A DNA stretch of 64,000 nt, taken from the NCBI RefSeq assembly GCF_006658505.1, contig NZ_VFUZ01000001.1:124001-188000 (forward strand), given 5' to 3'. The first letter of the stretch is position 1. Each line of letters opens with the position of its first letter. A model generated the notes under the pieces. The model made no database searches and had not been told where the DNA came from. It saw only the letters and a list, made by a program, of their open reading frames with translations. Of this stretch, positions 38,139-47,559 are shown piece by piece. The translations under genes were made by a program, and so were the position numbers. The stretch comes from Mesorhizobium sp. B2-4-15. GTDB taxonomy: Bacteria; Pseudomonadota; Alphaproteobacteria; Rhizobiales; Rhizobiaceae.

Positions 38139-38380
38139 GGTCTTGCCTGTCGGTGTGGACCCGGTCCCGGGTCGAAATTTTAAGGCGCGCCAGAAGACGC
38201 GCCTTTTGAACGGTGGGTGGCTCATAAACGAGGAGCCTTGCCCGTGTCAACCGTAAGTCAACCGCAAGCGTGCCGCGCGTTCCGATATCATCAAATATCC
38301 GCCATGTCGGCTCCGCGGCATTGCACGGTTCCGGGCCGGCTGGAATGATGCCGTAGATCTCAAGTGATTTGGAGACCAGC

Positions 38381-38797
38381 GTGCGCCGAACATTCCTGTA
38401 TGCCTGTCTGATCGTCCTGGCGGCGACCGCAACCGTGCGCGCCCAGGAATGCGACCGATCCGACGACAGCCAGCAGATGATGAACATCTGCGCCGGCGAG
38501 GACTATCAGGCGGCCGACGGCAGGCTCAATAAGGCTTATCAGGATCTGATCGGCTCCGACGATGCCGATGACAAGAGATTGCTGCAGACGGCGCAGCGCG
38601 CCTGGATCGCCTTCCGCGACGCCGAATGCGCGCATACCACGGCCGCCAGTCAGGGCGGCTCCATCCATGCCATGGAGGTTTCGCAATGCCTGACCAGGCT
38701 GACCAACGAGCGTATCAAGCAGCTCGCCGCCTCGGCCAATTGCCAAGGGGACGATGCGAGCTGCGCCAGTCCAGACGATAGCGACGAGGGGGAGTAG
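38381..38797 (+). CDS. LprI-like (DUF1311) secreted protein
   Basis: 138 residues from GTG 38381, chosen for GGAG 6 bases upstream. A signal peptide (FLYACLIVLAATATVRAQ) precedes a DUF1311 domain with NICAGEDYQAADGRLNKAYQ, LQTAQRAWIAFRDAEC and a conserved Cys pattern. Members include lysozyme inhibitor LprI; the role here is not established. Confidence 0.87.
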   Translation: MRRTFLYACLIVLAATATVRAQECDRSDDSQQMMNICAGEDYQAADGRLNKAYQDLIGSDDADDKRLLQTAQRAWIAFRDAECAHTTAASQGGSIHAMEVSQCLTRLTNERIKQLAASANCQGDDASCASPDDSDEGE

Positions 38798-38837
38798 TTT
38801 GCCGGCCTTGGGCAGCCATTGCAGGGCGTGAGCGGCT

Positions 38838-39911
38838 TTATCGGCGGGTGATCCGGGTGAAATGACCCATCTTGCGGCCGGGCCTTGCCTCCACCTTGCC
38901 GTAGAGATGCAGCATCAGGTCGGGCTCGGCGAGCAGGGCTGGGACGCGCAGCACGTCGTCGCCGATCAGGTTTTCCATCACGCAATCCAAATGGCGCTCC
39001 GGGCTGCCGAGCGGCAGGCCGGCAACGGCGCGGATGTGCTGCTCGAACTGCGAAACGATGCAGGCGGCTTCGGTCCAGTGGCCGGAATTGTGGACGCGCG
39101 GCGCGATCTCGTTGGCGAGCAGCGAACCGTCCGCCAGCACGAAGAATTCGACACCGATGACGCCGACATAGTCGAGTGCCGACAGGATCTTCGCCGCCGC
39201 CGCGCGCGCCGCTTCCGCCGTTCCGGGCATGATGGCGGCCGGCAAGGTCGATGTGTGGAGAATGCCGTCGCGGTGGACATTCTCGGCCGGATCGTAGGCG
39301 GCGACAGCGCCGTCCTGTCCACGCGCCGCGATCACGGATATCTCGCATTCGAACGGCACGAAGCTTTCCAGGATCAGCGGCACATTGCCCATCGCCTCGC
39401 AGGTGCCGGCGAAGCCGCCGGTTGCCATGTCGCGGAAGACGCGCTGGCCCTTGCCGTCATAGCCCATGCGCCGGGTCTTCAGGATGCCGCTGCCGCCGAA
39501 TGCCTTCAGCGCCGCCGTCAGTTCATCGTCAGTGTCGACCCGCCGGAAATCGGCGGTGGCAATGCCGATGCCATTCAGGAATGTCTTTTCGCTCACCCGG
39601 TCCTGCGCCACATCCAGCGCGCGTGCCGGCGGATAGACCGCGACCTTGGCGGCGAGCGCTTGTGCCGCGGCAACCGGAACGTTCTCGAACTCGTAGGTGA
39701 CGACGGAACTTGCCGCCGCCAGTTCGGCAAGGGCGCCCGGGTCGTCATAGTCGGCCGTTATCTGCCGGTTGGCGACCTGGGCGGCCGGGCAATCTGGCTG
39801 CGGCTCCAGCACCACTGTGTGGTAGCCGAGACGGGCGGCTGCCATCGCCAGCATGCGGCCGAGCTGGCCGCCGCCAATGATGCCGACGGTCGATCCGGCG
39901 GGCAGGCTCAT
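38838..39911 (-). CDS. purK: 5-(carboxyamino)imidazole ribonucleotide synthase
   Basis: 357 residues, ATP-grasp. N-terminus [20 protein letters not shown], then [23 protein letters not shown] (ATP binding) and [15 protein letters not shown]. It makes N5-CAIR from AIR, ATP and bicarbonate in purine synthesis. It is downstream of purE with a 4-base overlap. Confidence 0.96.
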   Translation of the reverse strand: MSLPAGSTVGIIGGGQLGRMLAMAAARLGYHTVVLEPQPDCPAAQVANRQITADYDDPGALAELAAASSVVTYEFENVPVAAAQALAAKVAVYPPARALDVAQDRVSEKTFLNGIGIATADFRRVDTDDELTAALKAFGGSGILKTRRMGYDGKGQRVFRDMATGGFAGTCEAMGNVPLILESFVPFECEISVIAARGQDGAVAAYDPAENVHRDGILHTSTLPAAIMPGTAEAARAAAAKILSALDYVGVIGVEFFVLADGSLLANEIAPRVHNSGHWTEAACIVSQFEQHIRAVAGLPLGSPERHLDCVMENLIGDDVLRVPALLAEPDLMLHLYGKVEARPGRKMGHFTRITRR

Positions 39912-40405
39912 GGCGTATCCGTGGGTTCAGCCGCGACCTTGGCGGTCTGCGAGGCGCGCCAGGCATCGAGCCGCTGGGCGAGCTTGTCGTCGTTCAACGC
40001 CAGCACGGCGGCGGCCAGCAAGGCGGCATTGGCTGCACCCGCCTTGCCGATCGCCAGTGTGCCCACCGGAATGCCGGCCGGCATCTGGACGATCGAGAGC
40101 AGCGAATCCTGCCCCGACAGCGCCTTTGATTCCACCGGCACGCCGAATACCGGCAGCGGCGTCATGGCGGCTGTCATGCCGGGCAGGTGGGCGGCACCGC
40201 CGGCGCCGGCGATGATCACCTTGTAGCCGGCGGCCTTGGCGCCCTTGGCGAAGTCATAGAGCCGGTCCGGCGTGCGATGCGCGGAGATGATCAGCCGTTT
40301 GTGCGGCACGCCTAGGGCCTCCAGCGTTTCGGCCGCCTGGCGCATCGTTGCCCAGTCGGATTGGCTGCCCATGATGATGGCGACGTCGGCGCGTTGATCG
40401 TTCAA
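39908..40405 (-). CDS. purE: N5-CAIR mutase
   Basis: 165 residues if started at TTG 40405, preceded by GGGAG 7 bases upstream; no ATG fits before the conserved [12 protein letters not shown]. Active-site features GSQSDW and SAHRTPDRL are present, with [19 protein letters not shown]. It converts N5-CAIR to CAIR. It is the first gene of purEK. The longer open frame upstream has no purE similarity. Confidence 0.93.
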   Translation of the reverse strand: MNDQRADVAIIMGSQSDWATMRQAAETLEALGVPHKRLIISAHRTPDRLYDFAKGAKAAGYKVIIAGAGGAAHLPGMTAAMTPLPVFGVPVESKALSGQDSLLSIVQMPAGIPVGTLAIGKAGAANAALLAAAVLALNDDKLAQRLDAWRASQTAKVAAEPTDTP

Positions 40406-40712
40406 GCTTCTGCTCCCGGCGACAAAGGCGCGCCTTAGCGGAATTCGGCGGCAACGGCAAGGATGAGCAGCGTTGGGCGCGTCCCGGCAAACGCGCGCCG
40501 GTGTCACTTCTGGCGAGAGCCTCATAGGCCGGCAACCAGGATAACCGGATGAAATGGCTGCCGGCGAGGACTGCGCGCCGCGCGGCGTTTCTTGCCCGAA
40601 TGGGCAGCTCCTGTTCAGGCGACGGAACCAGCGACCGCCGGTCTTCGCGGCCGTCGGCGGCGCGAATGCTCGCGTCCACCAGGATCGTTTGGGCCGTTTT
40701 CCTGAAACTGGG
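40406..40712. other. gap between purE and the anti-sigma gene
   Basis: 307 bases on the promoter side of purEK and 3' of the anti-sigma gene. I see no RNA gene, clear terminator or ORF with recognisable product. Confidence 0.4.
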
Positions 40713-41624
40713 TCATACCGCCGCCTTGCGGAAACGGGCGACGAAGTCGTCGAGCTCCGGCCGCTCCATGTCGGAGATCGCCCAGTAGGAGAAGGCGCCG
40801 TCGCTCCACTGCACCATCGAGAAGCCACCCGACGAAAGGTCGTCGGGCTGGGTGATCCTGCCGCGCTGCTGCGGTTCGGCGACCAGCGTGATCAGGTGCT
40901 CGCGGTGGCGATAGACCAGGGCCGGAACCGGCCGGCCTGATATCACCTCGACCCGGCCACCAATCAGCGCGTAGCCGTCCTGGGCAAGATCCGGCGCCGG
41001 CGGCGACACGCCGATGCGGGCGTCGAGCCACGGCTTGACCGTATGGCGGTCGGACGAGACGATGTCGATCGGGCTCGCGGCAAGCAGGCTGCGGCGGTGG
41101 CCGCTGGCGACCGCCGCGGCAAAGCCGTCATCCACGCCGCTCTGCATCACCCATTGCGTCGCTCCGCTGGCCAGCACGGCGCTGATCATGATCGACGCGG
41201 CAAGTGCGCGCCAGTCGAACGAGCCGAAGCGGCGTGCCCCCGGCGATGGCCGCGTCCGCGACGGACGTGTCCCCGCGGTTCGTCTCTGGCCCGCGCCGGC
41301 GCCCGCAATCAATCCCGGCAGCGCCAACGGCGCGCCCTGCCGCGGCTCTGTCGCCTCGGCCTGCTCCTGCTGTTCGGTGCCCGCCATGCCGATCGCCGCG
41401 ATGCGAGCCCGGAAGGCTTCGCTGACGTTGGGGCGCGGCAAACGGCTGACCGCGCCGCGCAAGGCAACGATACGGGCATGCTCGGCGGCAAGCCGGGGGT
41501 CGGCGGCGATGCGGCGCTCCACGGCAAGGGCGGCCGCGGCATCGAGTTCGCCATCAACAAGGGCGTGGATCATCAGTCTGATACCTTCGGGATCATTGGG
41601 CAGTCCGTCGTCATGGCTGGTCAT
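40713..41624 (-). CDS. membrane anti-sigma factor
   Basis: 303 residues. The N-terminal zinc-finger-like/anti-sigma domain area ([20 protein letters not shown], then [20 protein letters not shown]) is cytoplasmic, a single TM segment is near the centre ([19 protein letters not shown]) and the C-terminal part is periplasmic. The usual HxxxCxxC zinc motif is absent. It should sequester the sigma factor encoded upstream; the two genes overlap by 4 bases. Confidence 0.88.
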   Translation of the reverse strand: MTSHDDGLPNDPEGIRLMIHALVDGELDAAAALAVERRIAADPRLAAEHARIVALRGAVSRLPRPNVSEAFRARIAAIGMAGTEQQEQAEATEPRQGAPLALPGLIAGAGAGQRRTAGTRPSRTRPSPGARRFGSFDWRALAASIMISAVLASGATQWVMQSGVDDGFAAAVASGHRRSLLAASPIDIVSSDRHTVKPWLDARIGVSPPAPDLAQDGYALIGGRVEVISGRPVPALVYRHREHLITLVAEPQQRGRITQPDDLSSGGFSMVQWSDGAFSYWAISDMERPELDDFVARFRKAAV

Positions 41625-42295
41625 GGCGCTCTCCCCAGTGCAGACGTAAGCAGGCCGCGAGCGCGGGCAAGCCTGGACATCACCGTGCCCATCGGGACGT
41701 CGAGCATGGCCGATATCTCGCGATAGCTGAGGCCGTTGATGTCGCGCAACACCAGCGTTTCGCGAAATGGCTGCGGCAATGCGGCGATCGCCGCCTCGAG
41801 TGCGGCCGTGTCGGCCCTGGCGATCAGGCTCGCCTCCGGGCCGTCCTCGTCCGGCAGGCTGGTGCCATGGGCCGCCGCCATGTCGTCGAGATCGCCGAGG
41901 TCGCCGACGGCCACCATGGCGCGCGGCCGGTTGCGCGACATCCAGGTGTAGGAGGTGTTGCGCACGATGGTCAGCAGCCAGGCGCGAGCGTTGCCGCCGG
42001 CATAGCCTGATATGCCGGCATGCGCCTTGATGCAGGCGTCCTGCACGACATCCTCGGCATCGGCTGCATTGCCGGTCAGCCAGCGGGCAAGTGACAGCGC
42101 GTCGCCGAGATGCGGCAGCACCACCTCGTTGAAGCGTTGTGCCAAGGCCCTCTCGCTCAAAGCAGCACCATGATCCGACACTCCGGGAGGAACAGGCCGT
42201 GCGCTTTCAAGCAAGGACGGTGATCTCGTCCTGCCTGCGCGGGCGAAACCCGCCGAAACAGGCAACGTCGCCTGCTGTGGCGAAAGTGAATTCAT
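41621..42295 (-). CDS. ECF-type sigma factor
   Basis: 224 residues from ATG 42295; a TTG at 42313 would add 6 residues. Sigma region 2 is at LARWLTGNAADAEDVVQDAC and ARAWLLTIVRNTSYTWMSRN; region 4 at LPQPFRETLVLRDINGLSYR with EISAMLDVPMGTVMSRLARA. The N-terminal 40 residues are Ser/Pro-rich and unlike the family core. It is paired with the downstream anti-sigma gene. Confidence 0.92.
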   Translation of the reverse strand: MNSLSPQQATLPVSAGFARAGRTRSPSLLESARPVPPGVSDHGAALSERALAQRFNEVVLPHLGDALSLARWLTGNAADAEDVVQDACIKAHAGISGYAGGNARAWLLTIVRNTSYTWMSRNRPRAMVAVGDLGDLDDMAAAHGTSLPDEDGPEASLIARADTAALEAAIAALPQPFRETLVLRDINGLSYREISAMLDVPMGTVMSRLARARGLLTSALGRAP

Positions 42296-42314
42296 CTGCG
42301 TCACCAGTGTCAAG

Positions 42315-42368
42315 CGCCACGAGAAGGCGGGGCGCCACGAGAAAGCGGGGCGCCACGAGAAGGCGGGG
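42315..42368. repeat. three 18-base tandem repeats upstream of the ECF sigma gene
   Basis: Three copies of CGCCACGAGAAGGCGGGG (one base differs in the middle copy) followed by a partial fourth. They lie 20-75 bases upstream of the sigma ATG, in its likely 5' UTR or promoter. The unit is a multiple of three, so copy changes would not shift any frame. Confidence 0.9.
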
Positions 42369-42604
42369 CGCCATGGAGGAAAGAGCGGTGACGTTCATGC
42401 GCGCCAGCACGTGGCGGCGGCTGAAGCCGCTACCATGTTCGCCGCCGTCCGCGCGATGATGGCCCATGCCGATCTCCTCAGCGCCAGCAGTGGCGCATGC
42501 CGAGGAGACTTGTCGCGACCCCAATTTATTCCCGTCGCCGGTTCACAGTCGCGTGATCAGCCTGATGCAGCCGGTGAATTCTACCGGTGGACCGTGTCTG
42601 GCAG

Positions 42605-43810
42605 TCAATCCGGCCAGCGCAAAACGCCTGATGAATCCTTGCGGGCGGCTTTCATCGCATCGGCTGGACGATCCTTCGCGGTCAATATGGCCCGTAGCCG
42701 TTCGGCGACGATGTCGGCTTCGCCGGGATGAAGGTTGCAGGGGTCGAGGAAGAAATGGCCGCGTTCGACCTCGTGGTTGCGCACGATGATCGGCGGCGAG
42801 CCAGCGGCCAGCGCCGAGGCGAGGCCGGCGGCGGTGAAGCGGCTTTCCGGCCGCACGAAAACCTGCAGGCGGTCGAGCGGATTGGCGGTGGGGTCGGGTA
42901 TGGTCTCGGCTGATATGCCGGGTATGCCCTGCAAAGCGCCTTTCCAGAGAGTGAGCGCGGCGTCCTCGCGCCGGCGGATACCGGCGTGATCGCGCTTCTC
43001 CCAGGCCTCCAGCGCCGCCATGGTGCCGGCTATGCTTTCCTTGCCGACCTTCATGGCGCGGGCGACGCCGCGGTTCTGCAGATAGGCGGCACGCACGAGG
43101 TCCTTGCTGCCGGTGACGATGCCGCTCGTCGGCCCGCTCAGGAATTTGTGGCCGCTGTAGATGACGATGTCGGCGCCGCGTGCCAGGAAACCGCGCAGAT
43201 CGTATTCGGAAGCGGCATCGACGATCACCGGCACGCCCTTGGCGTGGCAAATCTCGCAGAACTCTTCCAGCGAGAGCATGCCGTACTGCACCGTGTGATG
43301 CGCAACGACGTAAAGGCCCGCCGCGGTGCGGTCGTTGATCGCCTCGCGCACGTGATAGTCCTGCGTCACGCTGACCGTGCCGGCAGGCACCACCTTGGCG
43401 CCGGCGAGGCGGACCGACTGGTCGATCGGCGCGCCGTAATTGACGATGTGGCCTAGCTGGATGACGACTTCCGATTTGAGCTCGCCGGTGTCGTCAGGCA
43501 GGCGCTCGATGGCGAGCAGGCTGGTACCCGTCATCGCGCCGGCGATCGCCATGGTGATGCCGCTGGCGCAGCAGGCGGTGATGAAGCCGGCCTCGCCGCC
43601 GGTGAGGCGTGCGACGACCGTGCTCGCGGCACGCTGCAGATCGTCCATCTCCACCCATTGCGAGGCGATTTCCGCCATGGCGCTGATCGCCTCGGGGACG
43701 ATGATCGATGCACCGAGCGCGGTCATGGTGCCGGAGATATTGATGATCGGCCGCAAGCCGAGCCGTTCGCGGATGGTGGTGTTGGAGCCGGTGTCGGAAT
43801 AGGTCTTCAT
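42605..43810 (-). CDS. SelA-like PLP-dependent lyase (aminotransferase fold)
   Basis: 401 residues from ATG 43810. Fold-type I PLP enzyme: cofactor Asp198 ([15 protein letters not shown]), Schiff-base Lys222 ([20 protein letters not shown]), N-terminal [17 protein letters not shown]. This pattern is that of the SelA/DgaE-type family, which includes D-glucosaminate-6-phosphate ammonia-lyase-like enzymes and amino-acid alpha,beta-eliminases; selenium metabolism genes are absent. Upstream lie RidA and an amino-acid importer on the same strand, suggesting catabolism of an imported amino acid or amino-sugar acid. Confidence 0.85.
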   Translation of the reverse strand: MKTYSDTGSNTTIRERLGLRPIINISGTMTALGASIIVPEAISAMAEIASQWVEMDDLQRAASTVVARLTGGEAGFITACCASGITMAIAGAMTGTSLLAIERLPDDTGELKSEVVIQLGHIVNYGAPIDQSVRLAGAKVVPAGTVSVTQDYHVREAINDRTAAGLYVVAHHTVQYGMLSLEEFCEICHAKGVPVIVDAASEYDLRGFLARGADIVIYSGHKFLSGPTSGIVTGSKDLVRAAYLQNRGVARAMKVGKESIAGTMAALEAWEKRDHAGIRRREDAALTLWKGALQGIPGISAETIPDPTANPLDRLQVFVRPESRFTAAGLASALAAGSPPIIVRNHEVERGHFFLDPCNLHPGEADIVAERLRAILTAKDRPADAMKAARKDSSGVLRWPD

Positions 43811-43835
43811 GTGAGTGGATCCCGTGTGTGGCAGG

Positions 43836-44297
43836 TCAGGCGGCGATCTCGACGACCGCCTCGATTTCGACAGTGATGTTTCCAGGCAGCGAGCCGACGC
43901 CGATCGCCGAGCGCGCGTGGCCGCCGATCTTGTCGAAGACATCGGCGAACAGGTCCGAACAACCATTCATCACCTTCGGGTGATCGCTGAAGGTCGGCGT
44001 CGCGTTGACGAAGCCGAGCAGCTTGACGACGCGCACGATGCGGCCGAGATCGCCGGCGGCGGCATGCATGACCGCAAGCAGATTGAGCCCGGTCAGGCGG
44101 GCATGTTCATACGCCTGCTCGACGCTCACATCCTCGCCGACCTTGCCGGTGCAGAGCGTGCCGTCGGCGCGCAGCGGCCCCTGGCCGGACAGGAAGATCA
44201 GCCGGCCGCTCTCGGCATGGGTGACGAAATTGGCGATGGGGATCGGCGGCTCGGGCAGCGTCAGGCCGAGTTCGGCAAGCCGGGTATAAGGCGTCAT
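43836..44297 (-). CDS. RidA family protein
   Basis: 153 residues, the longer YjgH/TdcF-like form. It contains [40 protein letters not shown] and the C-terminal [20 protein letters not shown] with the conserved Arg that binds the carboxylate. RidA proteins hydrolyse reactive enamine/imine intermediates made by PLP enzymes. It sits directly between a PLP lyase gene and an amino-acid importer. Confidence 0.93.
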   Translation of the reverse strand: MTPYTRLAELGLTLPEPPIPIANFVTHAESGRLIFLSGQGPLRADGTLCTGKVGEDVSVEQAYEHARLTGLNLLAVMHAAAGDLGRIVRVVKLLGFVNATPTFSDHPKVMNGCSDLFADVFDKIGGHARSAIGVGSLPGNITVEIEAVVEIAA

Positions 44298-44365
44298 GGA
44301 AGAAGGCTCCCTTGGTTGGCTTCAGCCATCCGATATTCAAAATGAGCGGCGTCGGCCGTCCAATG

Positions 44366-45160
44366 TCAGAAATGCGAGGCGCGGAAGCGCGCCAGGAAGG
44401 TGCGGAGGCGTTCGTTGCTGGTCTCCGCCGCGAGGATCTCCTTCGGCGGGCCGACGGCGCTGACGCCGCCATCGGCCATGAATACGATGCGGCTCGAAGC
44501 GTCGCGGGCAAAGGCCATTTCGTGCGTCACCATCAGCATGGTCATGCCGTCCTCGGCAAGGCTGCGCACCACGGCCAGCACCTCGCCGACCAGTTCGGGG
44601 TCGAGGGCGGAGGTGATCTCGTCGAGCAGCAGGATCTTCGGCTCCATCGCCACGGCGCGCGCGATGCCGACACGCTGCTGCTGGCCGCCGGACAGCTCCG
44701 CCGGCAGGCTGTCGGCCTTGTGGGCGAGGCCGACGCGGCCGAGCCAGTGTTCGGCGGCCTTGCGCGCCTCGGACTGGCTCTTTCCGCGCACCTTGGTGAG
44801 CCCAAGCATGATGTTGCCGGCCGCCGTCAGGTGCGGAAACAGGTTGAAGCTCTGGAACACCATGCCGGTTTCGGCGCGCATGGCGGCAAGGTCGCGTTCG
44901 CTGCGGCGCTGGCGTGTTCCAGCCTCGCGATAGCCGACCTCCCTGCCGTCGATGCGGATGGAGCCGCTGTCGTAGCTTTCGAGGAAGTTGACGCAGCGCA
45001 GCAGCGTGGTCTTGCCGCTGCCCGAGGGGCCGATGACCGTCACCACCTCGCCGCGCTTCACCTGAAGACTGACGGAGCGCAGAACCTCCACGGCGCCGAA
45101 GGCCTTGGAGACATCGCGCACGTCGAGCAGCGCGGAACTGGCGTTTGTGGCGTCGGACAT
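44366..45160 (-). CDS. polar amino-acid ABC transporter ATP-binding protein
   Basis: 264 residues from ATG 45160. Walker A GPSGSGKTT, Q-loop FQSFNLFPHLT, signature LSGGQQQRVGIAR, Walker B ILLLDEITSALDPE, switch His in VTHEMAFA. The Walker B tail DEITSALD has Ile where most have Pro, as in some family members. It is expressed with two permeases and a binding protein. Confidence 0.94.
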   Translation of the reverse strand: MSDATNASSALLDVRDVSKAFGAVEVLRSVSLQVKRGEVVTVIGPSGSGKTTLLRCVNFLESYDSGSIRIDGREVGYREAGTRQRRSERDLAAMRAETGMVFQSFNLFPHLTAAGNIMLGLTKVRGKSQSEARKAAEHWLGRVGLAHKADSLPAELSGGQQQRVGIARAVAMEPKILLLDEITSALDPELVGEVLAVVRSLAEDGMTMLMVTHEMAFARDASSRIVFMADGGVSAVGPPKEILAAETSNERLRTFLARFRASHF

Positions 45161-45164
45161 GGTG

Positions 45165-45815
45165 CTATTCCCGGATGAAGGCAAAGCGCCGCTCGAGCCG
45201 CCGGCTGGCGAGCGAAAGCGCGTAATTGACCGCGAAGTAGATGAGCGCGCCCAGTATATAGAGCGGCATCGCCTCATAGGTGCGGCCGATGACTTGGTTG
45301 ATGGCCTGCATCAGGTCGGTGATGCCGAGCAGCGAGACCAGCGCACTGCCCTTGACCGCGTCGGTGACGCCGTTGATCCAGGGCGGCAGGAAGCGCCTGA
45401 AGGCCTGCGGAAAGATGACCGAGGTGAGCCGCTGGGAGAAGGTCAGCCCGATGGCCATCGCCGCTTCCGACTGGCCCTTGGGAATGGAGGCGACGGCGCC
45501 ACGCACATATTCCACCACCTGCGCGGTCTTGAACAGAGTGAGCGCCAGTACGGCGGCCCAGAAGGACGGCAGATGAAGCCCGGTCGCCGGCAGGCCGTAA
45601 TAGACGAAGAACATCAGCACCAGGATCGGAATGCCGCGGATCGTGTCGGAGAAGATGCGCACCACCCAGCGCAACGGGGCAGGGCCATAGACCAGGCCGA
45701 CGCCGAGCAGGACGCCGACGATGAGCGAGAGCACCACGACCAGCAGCGACACCCATAGGGTCACGGCGAAGCCTTGGGCGAGGAAGGGCAGGGCGTAGAG
45801 GATCTGGCTCAGCAT
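45165..45815 (-). CDS. polar amino-acid ABC transporter permease (second)
   Basis: 216 residues with about five TM segments; VEYVRGAVASIPKGQSEAAM is the ATPase-contact loop and IRGIPILVLMFFVYYGLP the family N-terminal motif. It is flanked by a 1-base gap to the other permease gene and a 4-base gap to the ATPase gene. Confidence 0.93.
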   Translation of the reverse strand: MLSQILYALPFLAQGFAVTLWVSLLVVVLSLIVGVLLGVGLVYGPAPLRWVVRIFSDTIRGIPILVLMFFVYYGLPATGLHLPSFWAAVLALTLFKTAQVVEYVRGAVASIPKGQSEAAMAIGLTFSQRLTSVIFPQAFRRFLPPWINGVTDAVKGSALVSLLGITDLMQAINQVIGRTYEAMPLYILGALIYFAVNYALSLASRRLERRFAFIRE

Positions 45816-45816
45816 G

Positions 45817-46482
45817 TCAGCGCGCCGCCCTGAACCGGCGCTCGACGAGTCTCAGCGCGAAAAGCAGCGCATAGCCGGTCACCAGATACATTGCCGTGGT
45901 GACCAGATAGACCTCGACGATGCGGAAAGTGTTGAAGTTGATCCACTGGGCGCCGTAGGTGAGTTCCGGCACCGAGATGACGGAGGCGATTGAGGTGTCC
46001 TTGAACAGCGAGATGAAGGTGTTGGAGAGCGCCGGCAGCGTGATGCGCAGCATGGTCGGCAGGCGCACGTGGAGCAGCCTTTGCCAGGGCGTCAGGCCGA
46101 TAGCCTTGCCGGCATCGAGCTGGCCGCGCGGAACAGCCTCGAGGCCCGAGCGAAACACCTCGACCAGATAGGCGCCGCTATAGACCGACAGCGTCAAGAC
46201 AAATGAGGTCGGCGCGCTGTAGGCCAGATCCACCACGGTCGGCAGGCCGTAGAAGACGAGATAGACGAGCAGGATCAGCGGCACGTTGCGGATGAATTCG
46301 ACATAGGCGGCGATCGTCGCACGCACGACGCGCCCGGCCGAGACATACCAGACCGCCAGCACCAGCCCGATGACGATGCCGACGGCGATCGAGATCACGG
46401 CAAGCTCGAGGCTGAGCAGCAGGCCGCCCCACAGCTTGTCGAAGTGCCGCCAGATCAGGTTGAAGTTGAGGGCATAGCCCAT
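45817..46482 (-). CDS. polar amino-acid ABC transporter permease (first)
   Basis: 221 residues, HisM/GlnP family: EFIRNVPLILLVYLVFYGLP and VEVFRSGLEAVPRGQLDAGK. It forms a heterodimeric channel with the adjacent permease. Encoded directly downstream of the binding-protein gene. Confidence 0.93.
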   Translation of the reverse strand: MGYALNFNLIWRHFDKLWGGLLLSLELAVISIAVGIVIGLVLAVWYVSAGRVVRATIAAYVEFIRNVPLILLVYLVFYGLPTVVDLAYSAPTSFVLTLSVYSGAYLVEVFRSGLEAVPRGQLDAGKAIGLTPWQRLLHVRLPTMLRITLPALSNTFISLFKDTSIASVISVPELTYGAQWINFNTFRIVEVYLVTTAMYLVTGYALLFALRLVERRFRAAR

Positions 46483-46560
46483 GCGTCCGCCTCGGTGTGA
46501 AGGACATCGGAAGAAGCCAGGCGGAAAGGGTGCCGAATGCCGCCCCTTCCGCCTGCTGGA

Positions 46561-47433
46561 TCAGATGACCGGGAAGCCGGGGTGGCGCGGCGGCGGCTCC
46601 TGGCCGAAATACTGCTTGAAGGCGGCGTCATATAGCGCCGTCTCATGGCCGAACATGGCGATGGTGAAGGTCTGGTCAACGAAGGTCAGCCAGTCCAGAT
46701 CGCCTTGCCGGACCGCGGCGCCATAGAGCATCGAATACCAGCTCTTGCCGGCATCGAAATATTTGTCCGGATTGCGCGAGGCTAGCCAGCGCACGGTGGA
46801 GAGATCGACCGCGGCGGCGTCGACCCGTTTGGATTCCAGCGCCTGCAGCACGTTGGCCTGGGTGTCGATCTGCATCACCTGCGCCTGCGGCAAGGCGAAA
46901 TGGACGGAGGACTCCGCGTCGACATTCTGCAGGATGGAAATGCGCGTCGCCGAACCGCCGGCAAGCAGCTTGTCGAAGGTCTTGTTCTCGGCGGTAGGAA
47001 GCGTCAGCAGCGCAACGCCTTCGACATAGTACGGCCTGGTGAAATTGATCAGCTGCGAGCGCTGCGCCGTCATCGTCATGAACTGGATGGTGATATCCAC
47101 CTTGTTGGTGGTGACGTTGGGAATGCGCTGCGCCGGATCCTGCATGACGAACTCGACCTTGGTCGGGTCGTCGAAAAGCCCCTTGGCCAGAATCCGCCCC
47201 ATGGTGATGTCCATGCCGACCAGTTCGCCGGCGTCGTTCTCGAAATGCCAGGGCGCGTTGGTGCTGCCGGTGCCGACGATCAGCTTGCCGCGGTCGAGCA
47301 CGGTGCGCAGCAGGCTTTCGGACGCGGCCTGGGCGGCGGCCTTCTGGGCATCGACGGTTGCCAGCACGCCGGCCGTCGCAAGTCCCGCCATTCCCAATTT
47401 CAGAAAATCACGTCTTCCGGATGTGTCGTTCAC
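46561..47433 (-). CDS. polar amino-acid ABC transporter, binding protein with Tat-type signal
   Basis: 290 residues from GTG 47433, supported by GGGAGG 5 bases upstream. The N-terminus has a twin-arginine motif (GRRDFLKLGMAGLATAG), then SBP_bac_3 features (GKLIVGTGSTNAPWHFENDA, VGMDITMGRILAKGL, NFTRPYYVEGVALLTL). The substrate is a polar amino compound. It is the first gene of the importer-RidA-lyase operon and is divergent from an IclR regulator. Confidence 0.92.
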   Translation of the reverse strand: MNDTSGRRDFLKLGMAGLATAGVLATVDAQKAAAQAASESLLRTVLDRGKLIVGTGSTNAPWHFENDAGELVGMDITMGRILAKGLFDDPTKVEFVMQDPAQRIPNVTTNKVDITIQFMTMTAQRSQLINFTRPYYVEGVALLTLPTAENKTFDKLLAGGSATRISILQNVDAESSVHFALPQAQVMQIDTQANVLQALESKRVDAAAVDLSTVRWLASRNPDKYFDAGKSWYSMLYGAAVRQGDLDWLTFVDQTFTIAMFGHETALYDAAFKQYFGQEPPPRHPGFPVI

Positions 47434-47498
47434 GGCGACCTCCCTTCGTGTTGTGTTCCCTACGCACAGGTCATACACGCGACAGTGATCATTCCGAT

Positions 47499-47536
47499 TG
47501 TCTCTTACAAGGGACGCATGTATCCTGTACAAGACA
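47499..47536. promoter_or_regulatory. imperfect palindrome, likely IclR operator
   Basis: TGTCT (47499-47503) and AGACA (47532-47536) frame an imperfect dyad whose inner arms are TTACA and TGTACA. It is in the 126-base gap between the divergent transporter operon and the IclR gene, where such a regulator would bind. Confidence 0.5.
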
Positions 47537-47559
47537 GATACTAACACCAGGAATCGACA

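Noticed and set aside
42605..43810. Selenocysteine synthase (SelA) itself
   Set aside because: No selB, selD or tRNA-Sec is visible, and the neighbours are an amino-acid importer and RidA, pointing to a catabolic paralogue.
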